Part shown: one piece after another, positions 37,015-48,767 of the stretch | Layout of the letters: each line of letters starts with the position of its first letter | How positions within the stretch are numbered: the first letter of the stretch is position 1 | Assembly (NCBI RefSeq): GCF_000699445.3 | Contig: NC_067198.1 | Span: 6,296,801-6,360,800, forward strand | DNA: 64,000 nt | Direction of reading: 5' to 3' | Source: Schistosoma haematobium | Lineage: Eukaryota > Platyhelminthes > Trematoda > Strigeidida > Schistosomatidae | Notes under the pieces: model-generated | Told to the model about the DNA's origin: nothing | Seen by the model: the letters and a program-made list of their open reading frames with translations, nothing else | Database searches by the model: none | Made by a program: the position numbers and the translations under genes

Positions 37015-37270
37015 AGTGGAGATCAAACATGTCAGCTGTAGCGTAAGTATCACCAATAGGTACTGAATTGACTGAAACAAAGTACGGAAACCACTGGAGT
37101 TCAACATAGTGGTCTGAAAGTTAGGCATTTTCCAAGGAGCCTGAATGCTCAGGGTTCAATCACTAACGTAAGCCATAGGAGTATGCTGGCATTAGGATGT
37201 TCTGTACTAGATCGAAAAGCTTAATGTAAACTAAACATTTAACTATTTCCACAAACCTCCAATCCCACCA
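37015..37270 (+). mobile_element. tRNA-like SINE family 3, second copy
   Basis: Same layout as 21175-21480: 'gactagtggagatcaaacatgtc' start, box A-like TGGTCTGAAAGTTAGGC (about 37112), box B-like GGTTCAATCAC (about 37152) and a 'gtactagatcgaaa' word. Diverged; edges approximate. Confidence 0.5.
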
Positions 37271-38466
37271 AAAATCTACATGAATGTTAACGGTTGTAAT
37301 ACTATGAATAATTATAACCAAACTTGATCTGATTTTACGATATATGCTGTAATGTGCCTGAGAAAGGGTACTCTGAGTACGATCATTAATTGCAGATTGA
37401 AATTAAACTAGAAAGGAAATGCTGCCAATTTAATTCAAGAGGTTTGCAGTGAATAGGAAGTGGACAGTTATCACCATGGTAGGAAACGAGGTTGAATAAG
37501 TATTTTTTTAAATTAATAGATCAGTGGGTATTGACTAAATCCGGAAACAATACTATGGAGATTGAAAAGTATAATCAGTTGTTGGCAACCAATCATCAAC
37601 TTACTCTTAACTGTTTCTAACCGTTAAATAGACAATGAATTACAAGCATAGTCTTGAGATTGTGGAGAATCCTTTTAACTCAGATGATTTCAAAGGTGAT
37701 GAGTTATCTGAGCTGGATGAATCAATCCTGAAAGTTTCACACTCTTCCTAGACAACATCATTAGTACAAACTTCCAAATAAGAGTTTTACTATTATACAA
37801 CCCACCTCGGAGATAACAAAATTCCAAAAAAACCCTCATGAACTATAAAGTTTTTCGATCATTTCTATATCTTAACTAGTTGCTAATCCTGTTCATCTAT
37901 ATGAATGAAGATATAAGATCGGTAAGATGATCTTGAGATAATTTTCACAGCTTTCAGTCAATTAAACGAGCCAAATAACATTGACCGAATGATTTGAGAT
38001 AAAAAAAGAGAAATAAACTACTGGGTCTATTTTGAAGGCTGTTTTTTTTCAGTTATGAATAGCTCTTCTTAATTGTTGAACCTAAATAAGTTAACAAATT
38101 GAAGTTTGTATAAAATAGAAAAAAAAACCCAGCTGAACAAACTATTGTCATAATGCTGTAATCAAAACAGACTAATCTCTCTCATTGTGTGGTGTTCATT
38201 ATGTTCATTGATATTAACAAAGTCAATGGAACTGATGTGTAGATATTTAGAAGGCAAATATATTGTAAACTGATATTTATTGAAAATAAATTAAAATGTC
38301 ATAGTATAAATACAAAATCACTTGAATCAATAAATTAATGAACCTCGATTCTAGATTTCATTATCGTGATATTCGTCTAAGAGATACAGTATAATGAACA
38401 AATTTCAACAAAGGTTGGAAGACATTCAAGTAAACAACAGAATAATTAACTAAACAGAGAGTACCC

Positions 38467-38497
<31 letters not shown>

Positions 38498-39054
38498 GGC
38501 TTTATTCAATATTATATTTTTGGTTTAATATAGAATTCTCAGTACAAAGTATTTCAACAAGTTTCATTTACGTAAAGGGGAAAAAAGTGAGGGGAAAAAA
38601 ACAACAACCGATAACTGCCTAGATATTTACATAAATTAAGTAGGTAAACTACATGGACTTGAGTGGAATGCTTTTTTTTAAAAGAAGATTTGAATCTGAA
38701 CAACATTTTGCTATGTTTGAAGTGATTAAGAGTTCACCTAGTCTGCGAAAAGAACAAAGACTCTGTGACTGAAGACCAATAAACTGGGTATTGTGATGCA
38801 TCCAAACCGTGCTAATTAGATAGAGAAGTTCAAGTTTGAAAAGGGGAAATATATTCTGCAAGCAGCCAGAAGCATGAGCATTCACCACGACGACTCTAGT
38901 CAAAAATACACTCATTTATATACTGATTCATGCACCCATTTTCGATTAATAATCAGAATAAATCACTTAGATAAAAAAATACTTGATACAAGAATATCAT
39001 ATGTTATACAAAATAAAATGTCATAGGGGAAAACAGTAACAAATACTATACTGA
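37271..39054. other. AT-rich stretch with (ATT)n
   Basis: (ATT)n at about 38468-38498. No gene seen. Confidence 0.35.
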
Positions 39055-39550
39055 GTATCAGAATGGGTTTTGTGGAGATTTTAGAAATTTCACTGGTGGA
39101 AATCATGAGTCGATTGAAGGTAGACCACCATAGAGAACCTGGAAGCACTGGACGGCCGTTTCGTCCTAGTATGGGACTCCTCAGCAGTGCGCATCCACGA
39201 CCCCGCACCCCGCGGGATTGGAACCCAGGACCTACTGGTTTCACACGCGAGCACTTAACTATTAGACCACTGAGCCGGTATCCATTAGTGTTAATGTCTA
39301 ACTTCAATCAATCCATGAAGTTGCGCCACCGTACACCATTATCTTCAGTAAGCTGATATCTCACAACAGTCCTGGTTGAACTCCATTGGTAACGGCTTCC
39401 CACTAGAACTCCAGGAGTATCTCTTGAAATCAGTCACTAGTGAGCAGTTGATTGTTATCAGAATGGGTTTTGTGGGGATTTTAGAAATTTCATAGGTTGA
39501 AATCATGAGTCAATCGAAGGTAGACCACCATGGAAAACCTGAAAGCACTG
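39055..39550 (-). mobile_element. Hammerhead SINE family 2, tandem: partial plus complete unit
   Basis: Reading the minus strand from 39550: it begins CAGTGCTTTCAGG, exactly the first base after the predicted ribozyme cleavage site. It runs through the tail to 'aacccattctgat', then straight into the next unit's leader ('gttctagtgggaagccgtta', 'gattgaagttagacattaac'), box A (about 39251-39270), box B (GGTTCCAATCC, 39215-39225), the intact ribozyme (39145-39190) and the tail to 39055. The distance from cleavage site to cleavage site is 400 nt. This is the best complete monomer in the window. Pol III transcription from the boxes is inferred from the tRNA-derived motifs. Confidence 0.85.
39145..39190 (-). 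ncRNA. Type I hammerhead ribozyme, family 2, intact core
   Basis: On the minus strand: stem I GCACTG (39190-39185) paired with CAGTGC (39150-39145); core CTGAGGA; stem II GTCC/GGAC with loop CATACTA; core GAAA; stem III ACGGCCGT, a palindrome giving three pairs and a 2-nt loop; then C, with predicted cleavage between 39151 and 39150 after GTC. All invariant hammerhead positions are present. The extremely short stem III is like that of the known schistosome ribozyme and would favour action as a dimer. Confidence 0.85.
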
Positions 39551-42500
39551 AGTAATCATCAAATTGAATCAAAACGGAATTAATGTTGAACCAAAAAAAC
39601 ATGATGAATAACTCAATCTAATTTTTGACTTTTCATTCCGTTATAACACATTTTAACTAGAAAAATGTTTAAGGATATATGTAATTGACTAAGTCAGCTT
39701 TACCAACTTGTTCGTCGCATAGTATGTTTTCTGAGCTTTAATACCTTTGCTTACATGAATGGATTCCAATGTACTAAATTTTTTTCTACTAAAAGATATA
39801 CAAAGATAAATATGTTAATGGAGTGGATTTTCAGTATCTGACATGATTGCACTTGACAAAATGCTAATTGTTTATCCTCAACCATAATCGAATCAAAAGA
39901 TTAACCACATGCCTTATTAACTATCTTTAGCACTATCCTCAACATAGAGAAATCTTTTCTCAAAAGCTTGGGAAAAAATAATGGAGAACAGTGAAGAAGA
40001 ATAATAGATCATATATGATAATTTACAAATCGTAAAAGTAGATATTAAATAATACTAAAAGCATACAGCTTCTTTATTTAGTAATTCCGATGGAGAACTC
40101 TCTTCTATAACAATAAATCTTGAGAAGACCAAGAGAGATCAGAGGAAAAACTTACATCAAGATAAATTACCTTTGACACTATGTTTCTTAAAAAATCTCT
40201 AGTAGTATAAGCTTTATACGATTCCAACAGGGTGTTTAGGCACTGTTCATGTCTTAGGCTAAAGTTAACAGTTCAACATTTAGACGGATTAAGTGTGAGA
40301 CTATTAACAACAAGCCATAGTTCAACAGTAGATAAGAACTTATTTATTTTAAGGTGATGTAAGGATGTAGAAATGGGTGTACATTCAAACTGGCATTTAC
40401 ATGCCAGTTTGTGACTCATCTAACCGTACTAACATATACGAGTGTTTCACATAGGACATAACGGACAGATCGTAATCCCATATGTATCTTATTTTATTGA
40501 TCCAATTGATTTCAAAGTTTTTTCAGTTCTTGTTAAAGTGTCGATAAATTGTCCAAGTGGTTATGTCAACCTATCAACTATATTGGGAGCCCTCAACAAT
40601 GAATTTCTTCAAAAAGACTTCAGAAGTTAGGAAAACGCTGAAAATACTTTAATTAATCAATGTACTTTAGAAAATTTCAAGAGAGTTCAGTGTCTAGGAA
40701 TTGAAGAACAAAATATGTATCGAACCATTGACCTAGTATAAACCTCTTTATGAAATCACTACAATTGAATGTGAACCGTTAACTAAACTTTTCATGATTC
40801 GTTAAAGTTTTACTCGTTTGAGGAGTCTAAATATGCAGAGTTCACTGTTGTACAACGTTTGGTTTCCAATGCTTCCTAGTTTCGACCGATTCTTCAGATG
40901 ATATTGGTCTAAGGTTAAAATAATTTGAACTTCATTTAAAATCTACATACATTAGCCTATAAGAGTTATAAATAAAAAAGACAAGTTTAAATATTCTTAC
41001 ATGCTTGGAGGTAGATGGCCGAAGACCAGTCTTTAACAATCTACCATCTCAACATTCTGCACGAGATGTCGAAGCACTGAGACTATTAGTGATCACATTA
41101 CAACTTGGTCGATAGAAATCAATCAGCACTAAAGGATTAGACAGATATGACAATGATGAAACTACTCACTTAAAATAGTACGTAATTTTAGATGTTTCAG
41201 AGGATTTGCCCTTAAAATATTAGTAAGAATTTAACAATTTTGGATTTTTTCTTTCATTAAAACTGAAGTCAGATTAGTCTAAGTGACCTATGACAGAAAA
41301 ATTAATCACCCTCGGTTACCCCTGCGTAATGTATTTTGACGTACACTGAGAATGGAATAAATTGATTTATTCATGTCATTATGAATTAAACACTGAAATG
41401 AGTACACTGACACATACACATGTATCGAGGCAGAGTTTTTTTGTTGCACAAATCAACTCCTAATTTACTAACGGGAACGTAACAGTCAGTCACTCGAGTA
41501 TAGGATACGCCTCCGTGAATTCAAACACATTTACTTTTCAGTGTTCATTTTGTGTGTGACATCAAGCAATTTTTTCTTCATTCATTTTATAGGTGGGTGA
41601 TACATGTAAAAGTATAACTTTCATTGATGATTTCATTTTAAGCCATAACATTCCCTTTATTGACTTTTTCATCCGAAAGTTGGGATGTGTTACAATGGCA
41701 TGTTCATAGAAGACTTAGATAGCAATTAGATGGTTGGAATGAAATCCTGAATGGAAATCATGCTCTTATATACAACTCTCAGCTACTAAATGAATGGTAA
41801 AATGCTCGATAATGTTGGGTATTTCACTTTCATTCAATCTCATACATCAGTTGTAATAAATAATTTTTCATTTGATTTCATAATCATTATCCTTGTTAGT
41901 GAAACAAAAAGATTTTGAAAATTGTAATATAATGAAACGTCAATAGAATCAATTAAAACAACTGATTAAGGAATTAGCTTATTGATTATGTCACAAAATT
42001 GTAGTTACTAAGTCTTCTTGTATATTACAGTGTCAAACAGAATGATCATATGACTGGCAGACAAATAAACATCATTTTATATGTAAACAATTTTGACAAG
42101 AAAACAACACACACTTATGATTCATTTCATTAAACTGAACGAGAAAGAAAACAATTTACATTTAAGATACAACCAATGTTATTAGAGAGAATTCGCTCTC
42201 TGCATTTGTTACATAATTACTACAGATCAAGGGGAAAGTTTAAAAAATTAATGGACCCGACATGTACTTCATTTAGATCGGTTACGATAGGCATATAGTA
42301 ACAATAGCCATAACACAGGAAGAGTAGGACAAAACTGACTCAGTAATTCCGTACTTAAGAGGATGTAGTTAAATTAATAATCAACATTTTATAGCTGCCG
42401 ATCGATAGTGGTAAACTCTATCTAGCACTAGATTCTGACTCATACTGCTACATAGTTTAAACAATCCTATTATACAATTTATTTTGTCATTAGTCTAATT

Positions 42501-42699
42501 AGCACAAAACAAGTCTTAATTTTAATGTATGGGAATATTAGGATTTTTGATAAATATTAGCTCATTACAGTCGTAGACTAACTGTTGTCCCTTGATACTT
42601 GGGCGGTTCAATCAAGAATAGGTTACTGGTAACTCACCATATACTTGAATATGAGCTACACACAAAGTATGGACGCTAATAATATAATTATTATGATCA
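39551..42699. other. No gene recognised
   Basis: AT-rich. About 40860-40920 contains a CTGAAGA...CGAAAC string (minus) that does not fold into a complete hammerhead. About 41600-41830 weakly repeats 11300-11410. Nothing else identifiable. Confidence 0.3.
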
Positions 42700-43070
42700 G
42701 AATGGGGGATTTGTGTAGATTGTAGTAGTTTTAATAGTTGAATTCATGAGTCGATTTAACCTAGACCACCACTGAAAACCTGGAAGCACTGGAGTCTAAT
42801 CCGTGTCGGGTAGAGACAGGTATCTACCTCAGACAATGGATGAATAGTTCCGTGAAAGTATGGATCGATTGAAGTTAAACACTAACACCATTGGGTACCG
42901 GCCAGCTTAGTGATCTAGTGGTTAGGTGCTTGTGTGTGAGCCCGAAGGTCCTGGATTCGAATCTCACATGCTAGTATGAAACGTCCGTTCAGTGCTTCCA
43001 GGTTTTCAATGGTGGTTTAACTTACATCTACTCATGGATTCAGCCATTAAAATTTGATTATTATCAACAT
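42700..43070. mobile_element. Hammerhead SINE family 2, head-to-head inverted pair
   Basis: The minus arm (42700-42792) carries only the tail and ends with TCCAGTGCTTCC, within 2 nt of the ribozyme cleavage site. The plus arm (42793-43070) has the leader ('cagacaatgg', 'cgattgaagttaaacactaa'), box A (TGATCTAGTGGTTAGGTGC, about 42910), box B (GGATTCGAATCTC, about 42953) and a ribozyme from which CTGAGGA and stem II have been deleted (box B region joins 'agtatgaaacgtccgttcag'), then the tail. Confidence 0.8.
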
Positions 43071-44218
43071 ATTGAATGAAACTAATTATTTTGTTTGCAT
43101 TTAATGAGGAAAAGACAGTTTCGTTCATTTGAGATCTGACAAGATTGAAAAATATCTTTCTTTCCATTGTATTTCATTTATGACTACGTGTAATGTTCTG
43201 CTGTGGTACTACCATTGACGTAGTTAATTAGGTCGAAATATTCTAATTATTATGATTACGAACATTTTATAATTCTTTTTTTGATGTGAAATGAATCAGA
43301 TTTAAATAAAGTAGGAACACACTAGTAAATATCACGTTAATTTAAGGACATGAGGTCATCTATGAATATATATGTGTACATTAGAGGTCGATAGTTGATT
43401 TCTTACAATGGATATAAATGAAAAAAACAATCATGAAATAAGAGAAACTAAAACAGTCGATTGATCACCAAGCAGTGAGCAATGTCATGTCTGTAATGTT
43501 CTTCTTAGTACTGATTGAAGTCTATTGATCAAGTTAAAATGTGATAAGTAGTCTAAGTGACCTGATATCTCATGTACTATGTTAACATTTTAAGTGGTTG
43601 GAGCTAGTCGATAGGAAACCCTGCTGTTTGGCACTTGTCAGTAAAGTATACCTGCAAGGTTGAGGAGGAGGATACTCTCTGGTGGATTCAATCCTTTATC
43701 ACCCAGCATTACAGTCAGAGAATTTATTACTCCATTATTCCTTTCGGAAGTTACCTAGTGTAAGGTCGAGATGTATTTACAGTCCCTTCAGAATTACAGA
43801 TACACTTCGTTGACAAGTATCAAATAACACCAAATCTAGTCCCAGGATTTTGTGTCAACTACCTACAAACACCTAACAATTTAGCGACCATTTGTACTCA
43901 GTGTCTTCATTGATAATATGTAAGCGTTTGATATGATATACAGGCACTTGGTTAGAGTTTCTTCATAAAAAAATTTCATAGCAGTAGGGGCGATATATCG
44001 GCCAGTTAGTATCGAATCGAACGAAAAGAACATTTTTCTATCGTGATGCTAATCACAACCCAAACTATTATCAAGACAATCTATTACTTTATGCTATGTC
44101 ATATATATTCATTTTTGAGATCATTACTATTTAAATGACTTTTACAAGAACTGACAATACAATTCCTGATTGACCGTTTTATCTCTCTTCAGTCAAAATA
44201 TCTTCCTACTTTAGCCCG
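43071..44218. other. Old unassigned repeats, no gene
   Basis: 43450-43500 shares 'gatcaccaagcagtgagcaatgtcatgt'-like sequence with 61890-61920, and 43590-43890 shares words with 18.05-18.17 kb. Old dispersed repeats; no coding sequence. Confidence 0.35.
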
Positions 44219-44735
44219 TAAATGCCCTGATATGGCCGAGAGTGGGGAGAGTCAACTCTCCCTTTCGAAATGCTCTCACATGACCACGCGTATACAGTCA
44301 CTGACAGGGAAGTCCTACTCACTGCCTACTCACACCAGGGATGTTGTTTACGAAATTGAGAGGACGCAAAGCGAATTTCCGAGGCTTTGCGGGGTTAGTG
44401 GATATGGAGAATCTACCTAGGGGAGTTTGAAAATCCTGATTCCAAACCATTGGTGCACATGGGCTCCAGTATTCTGAAGGAACAAATGGAGTATGAACCT
44501 ATTGTTAGTCACCGCCTACCATGGGATTGCACCTCCCAACATTGCTCCACTGCATTGTTGATTAGGCCTTTAGGTCGAAGGCTCCGGGTGTGGCCCTGTA
44601 GGAAAACCACCTACTTCGGTCTGGGCACCCGGGTACTATCCCAGCTCTCACATAAATCGAATGGTTTATGTGGCGCATATGTATTTGGTGCCTCCTTATA
44701 CCAATGTTTATGTGTTTATATAAATAAAATAAATA
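44219..44735 (+). mobile_element. Dispersed repeat R-A, near full length
   Basis: It starts 'aatgccctgatatggccgag' and ends 'caatgtttatgtgtttatat' before an A/T tail. All internal blocks of the 30267 copy are present in the same order, including 'cactgacagggaagtcctac' and 'ggtcgaaggctccgggtgtg'. About 517 bp. Confidence 0.7.
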
Positions 44736-45092
44736 ACTTCAATATGAAAGAGTTTTAACTAATGGACTATCTTGGATTGACCGTATTTGTACTAATGATA
44801 CTGTTGTAGATTACGTGAAGCTACTAAACAGACCATTGACAGAAAATGGTAATCCTTTGAAAATTTATGAATCAGTCGAAAGGTCACAGTGTGTTGAGAT
44901 CTATTAGATTTCTATCACCTGTCACATCAGATCATTCTATCATTCACAGGTTAATCAAACTACCTTATGTTAAAACTAAAGCTTAAATCAGCTGTTAGTG
45001 GCAGATGACAAACATCTATCTTTCTCTTTGTTAAACACCTCATCTTTCATTTGTCGTATTGACCTTTTATATTTCATAAATAAATATTCTTA

Positions 45093-45322
45093 ACATGTTT
45101 GATTCACTTGGTATTGTTTTACTTGTATCTTCCCATTGATGTTTAGGACTGAAATTGATCAGTCTCATGTTGGCATATGTGCATACTGTGCGTATTGCCT
45201 CGATATTGCCTTAATTTACAAGCATTATAAGCAAAGATGGATAGTGACTAGTAGTGGAATCCAGGACACGCGATTCGTCCTATGTCCTATGCATCTCAGA
45301 GTTGATGTTCACTCTGGGACAG
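45093..45322 (-). mobile_element. Sm-alpha type SINE (HH1), minus copy
   Basis: Reading from its 3' tail at the left: 'tcacttggtattgttttact', the 'cagtcctaaacatc'-type block, 'ttataagcaaagatggatag' and the ribozyme region. The ribozyme has an internal deletion removing the CTGACGA side ('cgattcgtcctatgtcctat'), so it is inactive. An R-B fragment (45323-45410) follows directly. Confidence 0.7.
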
Positions 45323-45410
45323 GTATATGTGCGATCAGATTGTGTTTGAAAAGTTTTACGCTAGTATATCATGTAGTTCTGACAATCTTAGTTTTCTCAA
45401 TACATCATCC
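45323..45410 (-). repeat. R-B fragment adjacent to HH1 SINE
   Basis: It matches the R-B block 'gatcagattgttcgaaatgt ... atatcacatagttctgataa' with several changes. R-B also occurs near the HH1 copy at 56.7-57.3 kb and near the Penelope fragment at 27.4 kb. Confidence 0.45.
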
Positions 45411-45557
45411 AAGTAAAATATTAGGTAAATGTAACTCACTTCATAAAAACATGTATTTCGAAAATTATTGAAATTCAACACAATCATGCATATGGAGAGG
45501 ACAAACAGGGATAGTGAATAGCCATTATCGATTGGTTGGTTTATGACCTTCAATATT

Positions 45558-45785
45558 TAAATTCACTTGGTATTGTTTACTTGAATCTTCTCATTGATGT
45601 TTAGAACTTCACCCCATTGCACAACCAAGTGGCTGTCAGGACTCCGTAGCTAAGTGAGTGTTACTGGGTTTGAGTCCCGGAGTGAATATCAACTCTGGGA
45701 TGCAGGTACATCCAGCTGACAAGTCTCAAATAGAACGAAACGAACGTCCTAAATTCCACTGCTAGTCACTATCCATCTTTGCTTC
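45558..45785. mobile_element. Sm-alpha type SINE, plus copy with inverted tail fragment
   Basis: 45558-45606 is the HH1 tail in minus orientation. It joins at about 45607 to a plus-strand head ('cttcaccccattgcacaa', box A-like TAGCTAAGTGAGTG, box B GGTTTGAGTCC at about 45669), linker and ribozyme (about 45716-45765). The ribozyme core reads CTGACAA (G8 changed), and stem III is altered to ACGAACGT. Probably inactive. Confidence 0.75.
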
Positions 45786-45869
45786 AAAATTTAGTCTTCA
45801 TTTATCTGATAAGTAACTAATAATTGTTGAATTTAAACATGTTAAGTACTAGATACCTCCTCAATAATT

Positions 45870-46015
45870 CAAAGGTTAAACACTTACAGGTCCTGGGTGC
45901 GATTCCTATCGACCTGTAGATGTGAGCTACCGAAGCATCTCATTCTAAGACGAATAAACTGTCCAGTGCTTCATGTATTTTGATGGTAGTTTAACTAAGA
46001 TCAGTCATTAATGTT
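45870..46015 (+). mobile_element. Decayed hammerhead SINE family 2
   Basis: Box B-like GGGTGCGATTCC at about 45896, then 'gacgaataaactgtccagtgcttc' and tail. The ribozyme core is lost. Confidence 0.55.
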
Positions 46016-46837
46016 AATAATGAAATATCGGTTGTAATTGGTTAATATCTAGTTCTTCAATTCCATGCCCACTCTTAGAATCACTTTATGCCGTCAGTGT
46101 AGTATAGTTTTACTGTAAAGTTTATTTCGGTCTTTTTCACACACTTCATATCTTGGTCACAAATTAACTAGCTAAATGAGTGAGTATATGTTAATGTGTT
46201 TCAGGTGTGAAATGTGTGGGATACACAGACATAGTTAAGCATTTCTATTTGTGCTATTTTATCAACTGATATTCTATTCACCATTGATACTAACAAGCAA
46301 TAATTCAACTAAGGGAAATATCTATTCATGTTATGATAGTAGGAAATGTCACAATTAATAAAATTCTCTGATTTAATGAATCATAGTAGTCCTGGTTCTA
46401 TGAGCTTCGATGAACAGAATAATAAACATATTATTATTATGAATAAAAGAGTCAGATTCCTCAATTAGAATTCAGATATGGTGAATATGTTATATATCAC
46501 AAAATAATAATGAAATTACAAACACGATCAATGAACTTCTTGAGGTAAACTACGGATTCATAGAGGTGAAAATCACAGTAATCTATGATAGAATTCCTGC
46601 CATTTTAATTTCATCCCTATGATTAGAATATTAGAGCTAAACTATCAACGTTTATGGCTAGGATCTTAAGTTTAAGCGCTTTGGTCTGTACAATGAAGCA
46701 ACCTAACTAACCTGTTCCTAACTCTAAAATTAACTCTAAACATAACACTCAAAACCTTAACATTTTAACTCTCAAAATTCTTTTTCACATTAACATTTGG
46801 TGTCTCGTAAGTCCCCTAATATAACATCATCACTTAC
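46016..46837. other. No recognisable feature
   Basis: AT-rich non-coding sequence; nothing identifiable. Confidence 0.3.
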
Positions 46838-47425
46838 TTACTTACTTACGCCTGTTACTCCCAATGGAGCATAGGCCGCTGACCAGCATTCTCCAACCCA
46901 CTCTGTCCTGGGCCTTCTTTTCTAGTTCCATCCAATTCTTGTTCATTTTTCTCATGTCTATCTCCATTTCTCGGCGCAATGTGTTCTTTGGTCTTCCTCT
47001 TTTCCTTTGACCTTCAGGATTCCATGTGAGGACTTGTCTTGTGACGCAGTTGGGTGCTTTCCTCAATGTGTGTCCTATCCACTTCCAGCGCTTCTTCCTG
47101 ATTTCTTCCTCCACTGGGATCTGGTTTGTTCTCTCCCACAGTACGTTGTTGCTAATAGTGTCCGGCCAATGGATCTGAAGTATTTTGCGTAGACAATTGT
47201 TAATAAACACCTGTATTTTCTGGATGATGGCTTTTGTAGTTCTCCAGGTTTCTGCCCCATACAGTAGAACTGTCTTGACATTTGTATTGAAAATCCTGAC
47301 CTTGGTGTTGGTTGACAGTTGTTTTGAGTTCCAGATGTTCCTCAGTTGTAAATATGCTGCTCTTGCTTTGCCGATCCGCGCCTTCACATCTGCATCAGAT
47401 CCACCCTGTTCATCAACCCTGATAA
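46838..47425 (-). mobile_element. 5'-truncated RTE (SR2-like) LINE
   Basis: The minus strand encodes the C-terminal region of the same RTE family as 32-35 kb in one uninterrupted frame: '[20 protein letters not shown]', '[20 protein letters not shown]', '[20 protein letters not shown]' and '[20 protein letters not shown]'. The insertion breaks off at about 47425, and its 3' end is a (TAAG)n-like tract (plus 'acttacttacttacttac' at 46838), as expected for RTE tails. The open frame and cleaner match suggest a younger insertion than the 32-kb copy. Confidence 0.85.
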
Positions 47426-47904
47426 CATCATCAAGAGTATTTAAAATAAGAAATCTAGTCAACAACGTGATTTTCAACAATAAACTATCTGCAATGCCAT
47501 TTTAACTTCACTCCGATTTAGTTGTTCACTCAAAGCTGTCCATATTTTGCTCTTTGCTTACTTTATTGACTGATAGTCCTTTTTAATAATGAAGTACACT
47601 TTTTAAAATGATTATCTAAACAATATAGCAAGTTTGAGGTAGACAAACATGGCAAATTATGCTTAGATAATATGATATGATTGAGAAGTAATGCAAATTG
47701 CGAATGGATATTATTAGTTTAAAAATAAGCTGTGTTACTCCCCAAGAAAAAGTCATTTACTGAAAATCTTGAAATGATTCTGTAAGAAGCTTAATTGGTG
47801 AATAATTAAACCTAAATTATCTTCTTAAATCATTATTTATCCACAGTTTAAGCCACGAAACGACTTAAGTTAAATAATCATTGAAAACTTGTAATTACTC
47901 GATA
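47426..47904. other. No recognisable feature
   Basis: AT-rich non-coding DNA. Confidence 0.3.
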
Positions 47905-48015
47905 CCTGTCATGACCTAGCGTGGGACTTCCTTGAAGTGCCTACCCACCAATTCACCATCGGGGATCGAAATCAGGGTTTGCTATCTCTAACTTGTAAAC
48001 CAATGAGCCTGTAAA
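47905..48015 (-). mobile_element. Decayed hammerhead SINE family 2
   Basis: Minus strand: a 'gaagtcccacgctagg' ribozyme remnant, box B-like region ('gggatcgaaatcagggtttg' on plus) and box A-side 'accaatgagcc'. Core lost. Confidence 0.5.
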
Positions 48016-48265
48016 GGTAACGCCAATTCTATCACTTGTGATGGATAACTAACTGGTTTCTTACAATTTAAGAATATTCGTTTAGCTAAATTAAAGACAT
48101 AATAATAGTACATTTCAGAAAACTTTTACTATCGATCTAGATATAACTTAATAGCAATAACTTATAACAAAATTTGTTCAGTTTGATTTTGTGCGCACCA
48201 AAACTACTGAAATCCAGAAAAAAGAAAAAATTAATTGCACATATATGTATACAAGTTCACTTAGA

Positions 48266-48465
48266 ATTCTCAAGGCCAGCGAAGAAGAGGAAGACCAAAG
48301 GACACATTACTCCGAGAAATAGAAGCAGACATGAAGAGAATGAACTAGAAAGGAAGGCCCAAGATAGAGTGGGTTGGCGAATGCTGGTCGGTGGTCTCTG
48401 TTCCATTGAGAGTAACAGGTGTAAGCAAGTAAGTAAGTAAGTAAGTACGTAAGTAATATGTATAC
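48266..48465 (+). mobile_element. 5'-truncated RTE LINE, extreme 3' end
   Basis: The plus strand encodes the last part of the RTE protein with shifts ('[20 protein letters not shown]') and ends in 'gtaagcaagtaagtaagtaa', the family's 3' simple-repeat tail. Opposite orientation to the copy at 46838. Confidence 0.8.
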
Positions 48466-48767
48466 AAGTGCATGTGTATATATTAGTTTAAATAAAGTTT
48501 AATTTGCACAGAAATTTCACTCTCAGATATTAATTAGAAGTTATAGGAAATTGCAAATTAATCAGACAAAATTGTTTTGGGTAATGTGCGTTTTAATTGT
48601 CTAAATAAACGGAAGTGATGATTATTGACGTTAATAGTAATTATTGATTACCTCAATGTAAAAATCGAGTGAAAGTTTAATTTGATAACAAAATGTCAAA
48701 ATGCTAACAGTTTAAAAATGAAAGTTATTTCATTGTAGTTTCATTTGATTCATGGAGTTTGTTCTGT
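48466..48767. other. No recognisable feature
   Basis: AT-rich, nothing identifiable. Confidence 0.3.

Noticed and set aside
1361..38498. Regularly spaced repeats as possible CRISPR-like arrays
   Set aside because: All are simple trinucleotide or dinucleotide microsatellites without unique spacers.
40860..40925. Minus-strand CTGAAGA...CGAAAC string
   Set aside because: No complementary stem I strand or U-H cleavage position downstream; the stem II closing pair is wrong.
44575..44600. GACC/GGTC hairpin followed by GAAG in repeat R-A, recalling stem II of a hammerhead
   Set aside because: No CTGANGA before the stem and no GAAA plus cleavage triplet after it in any of the four copies.
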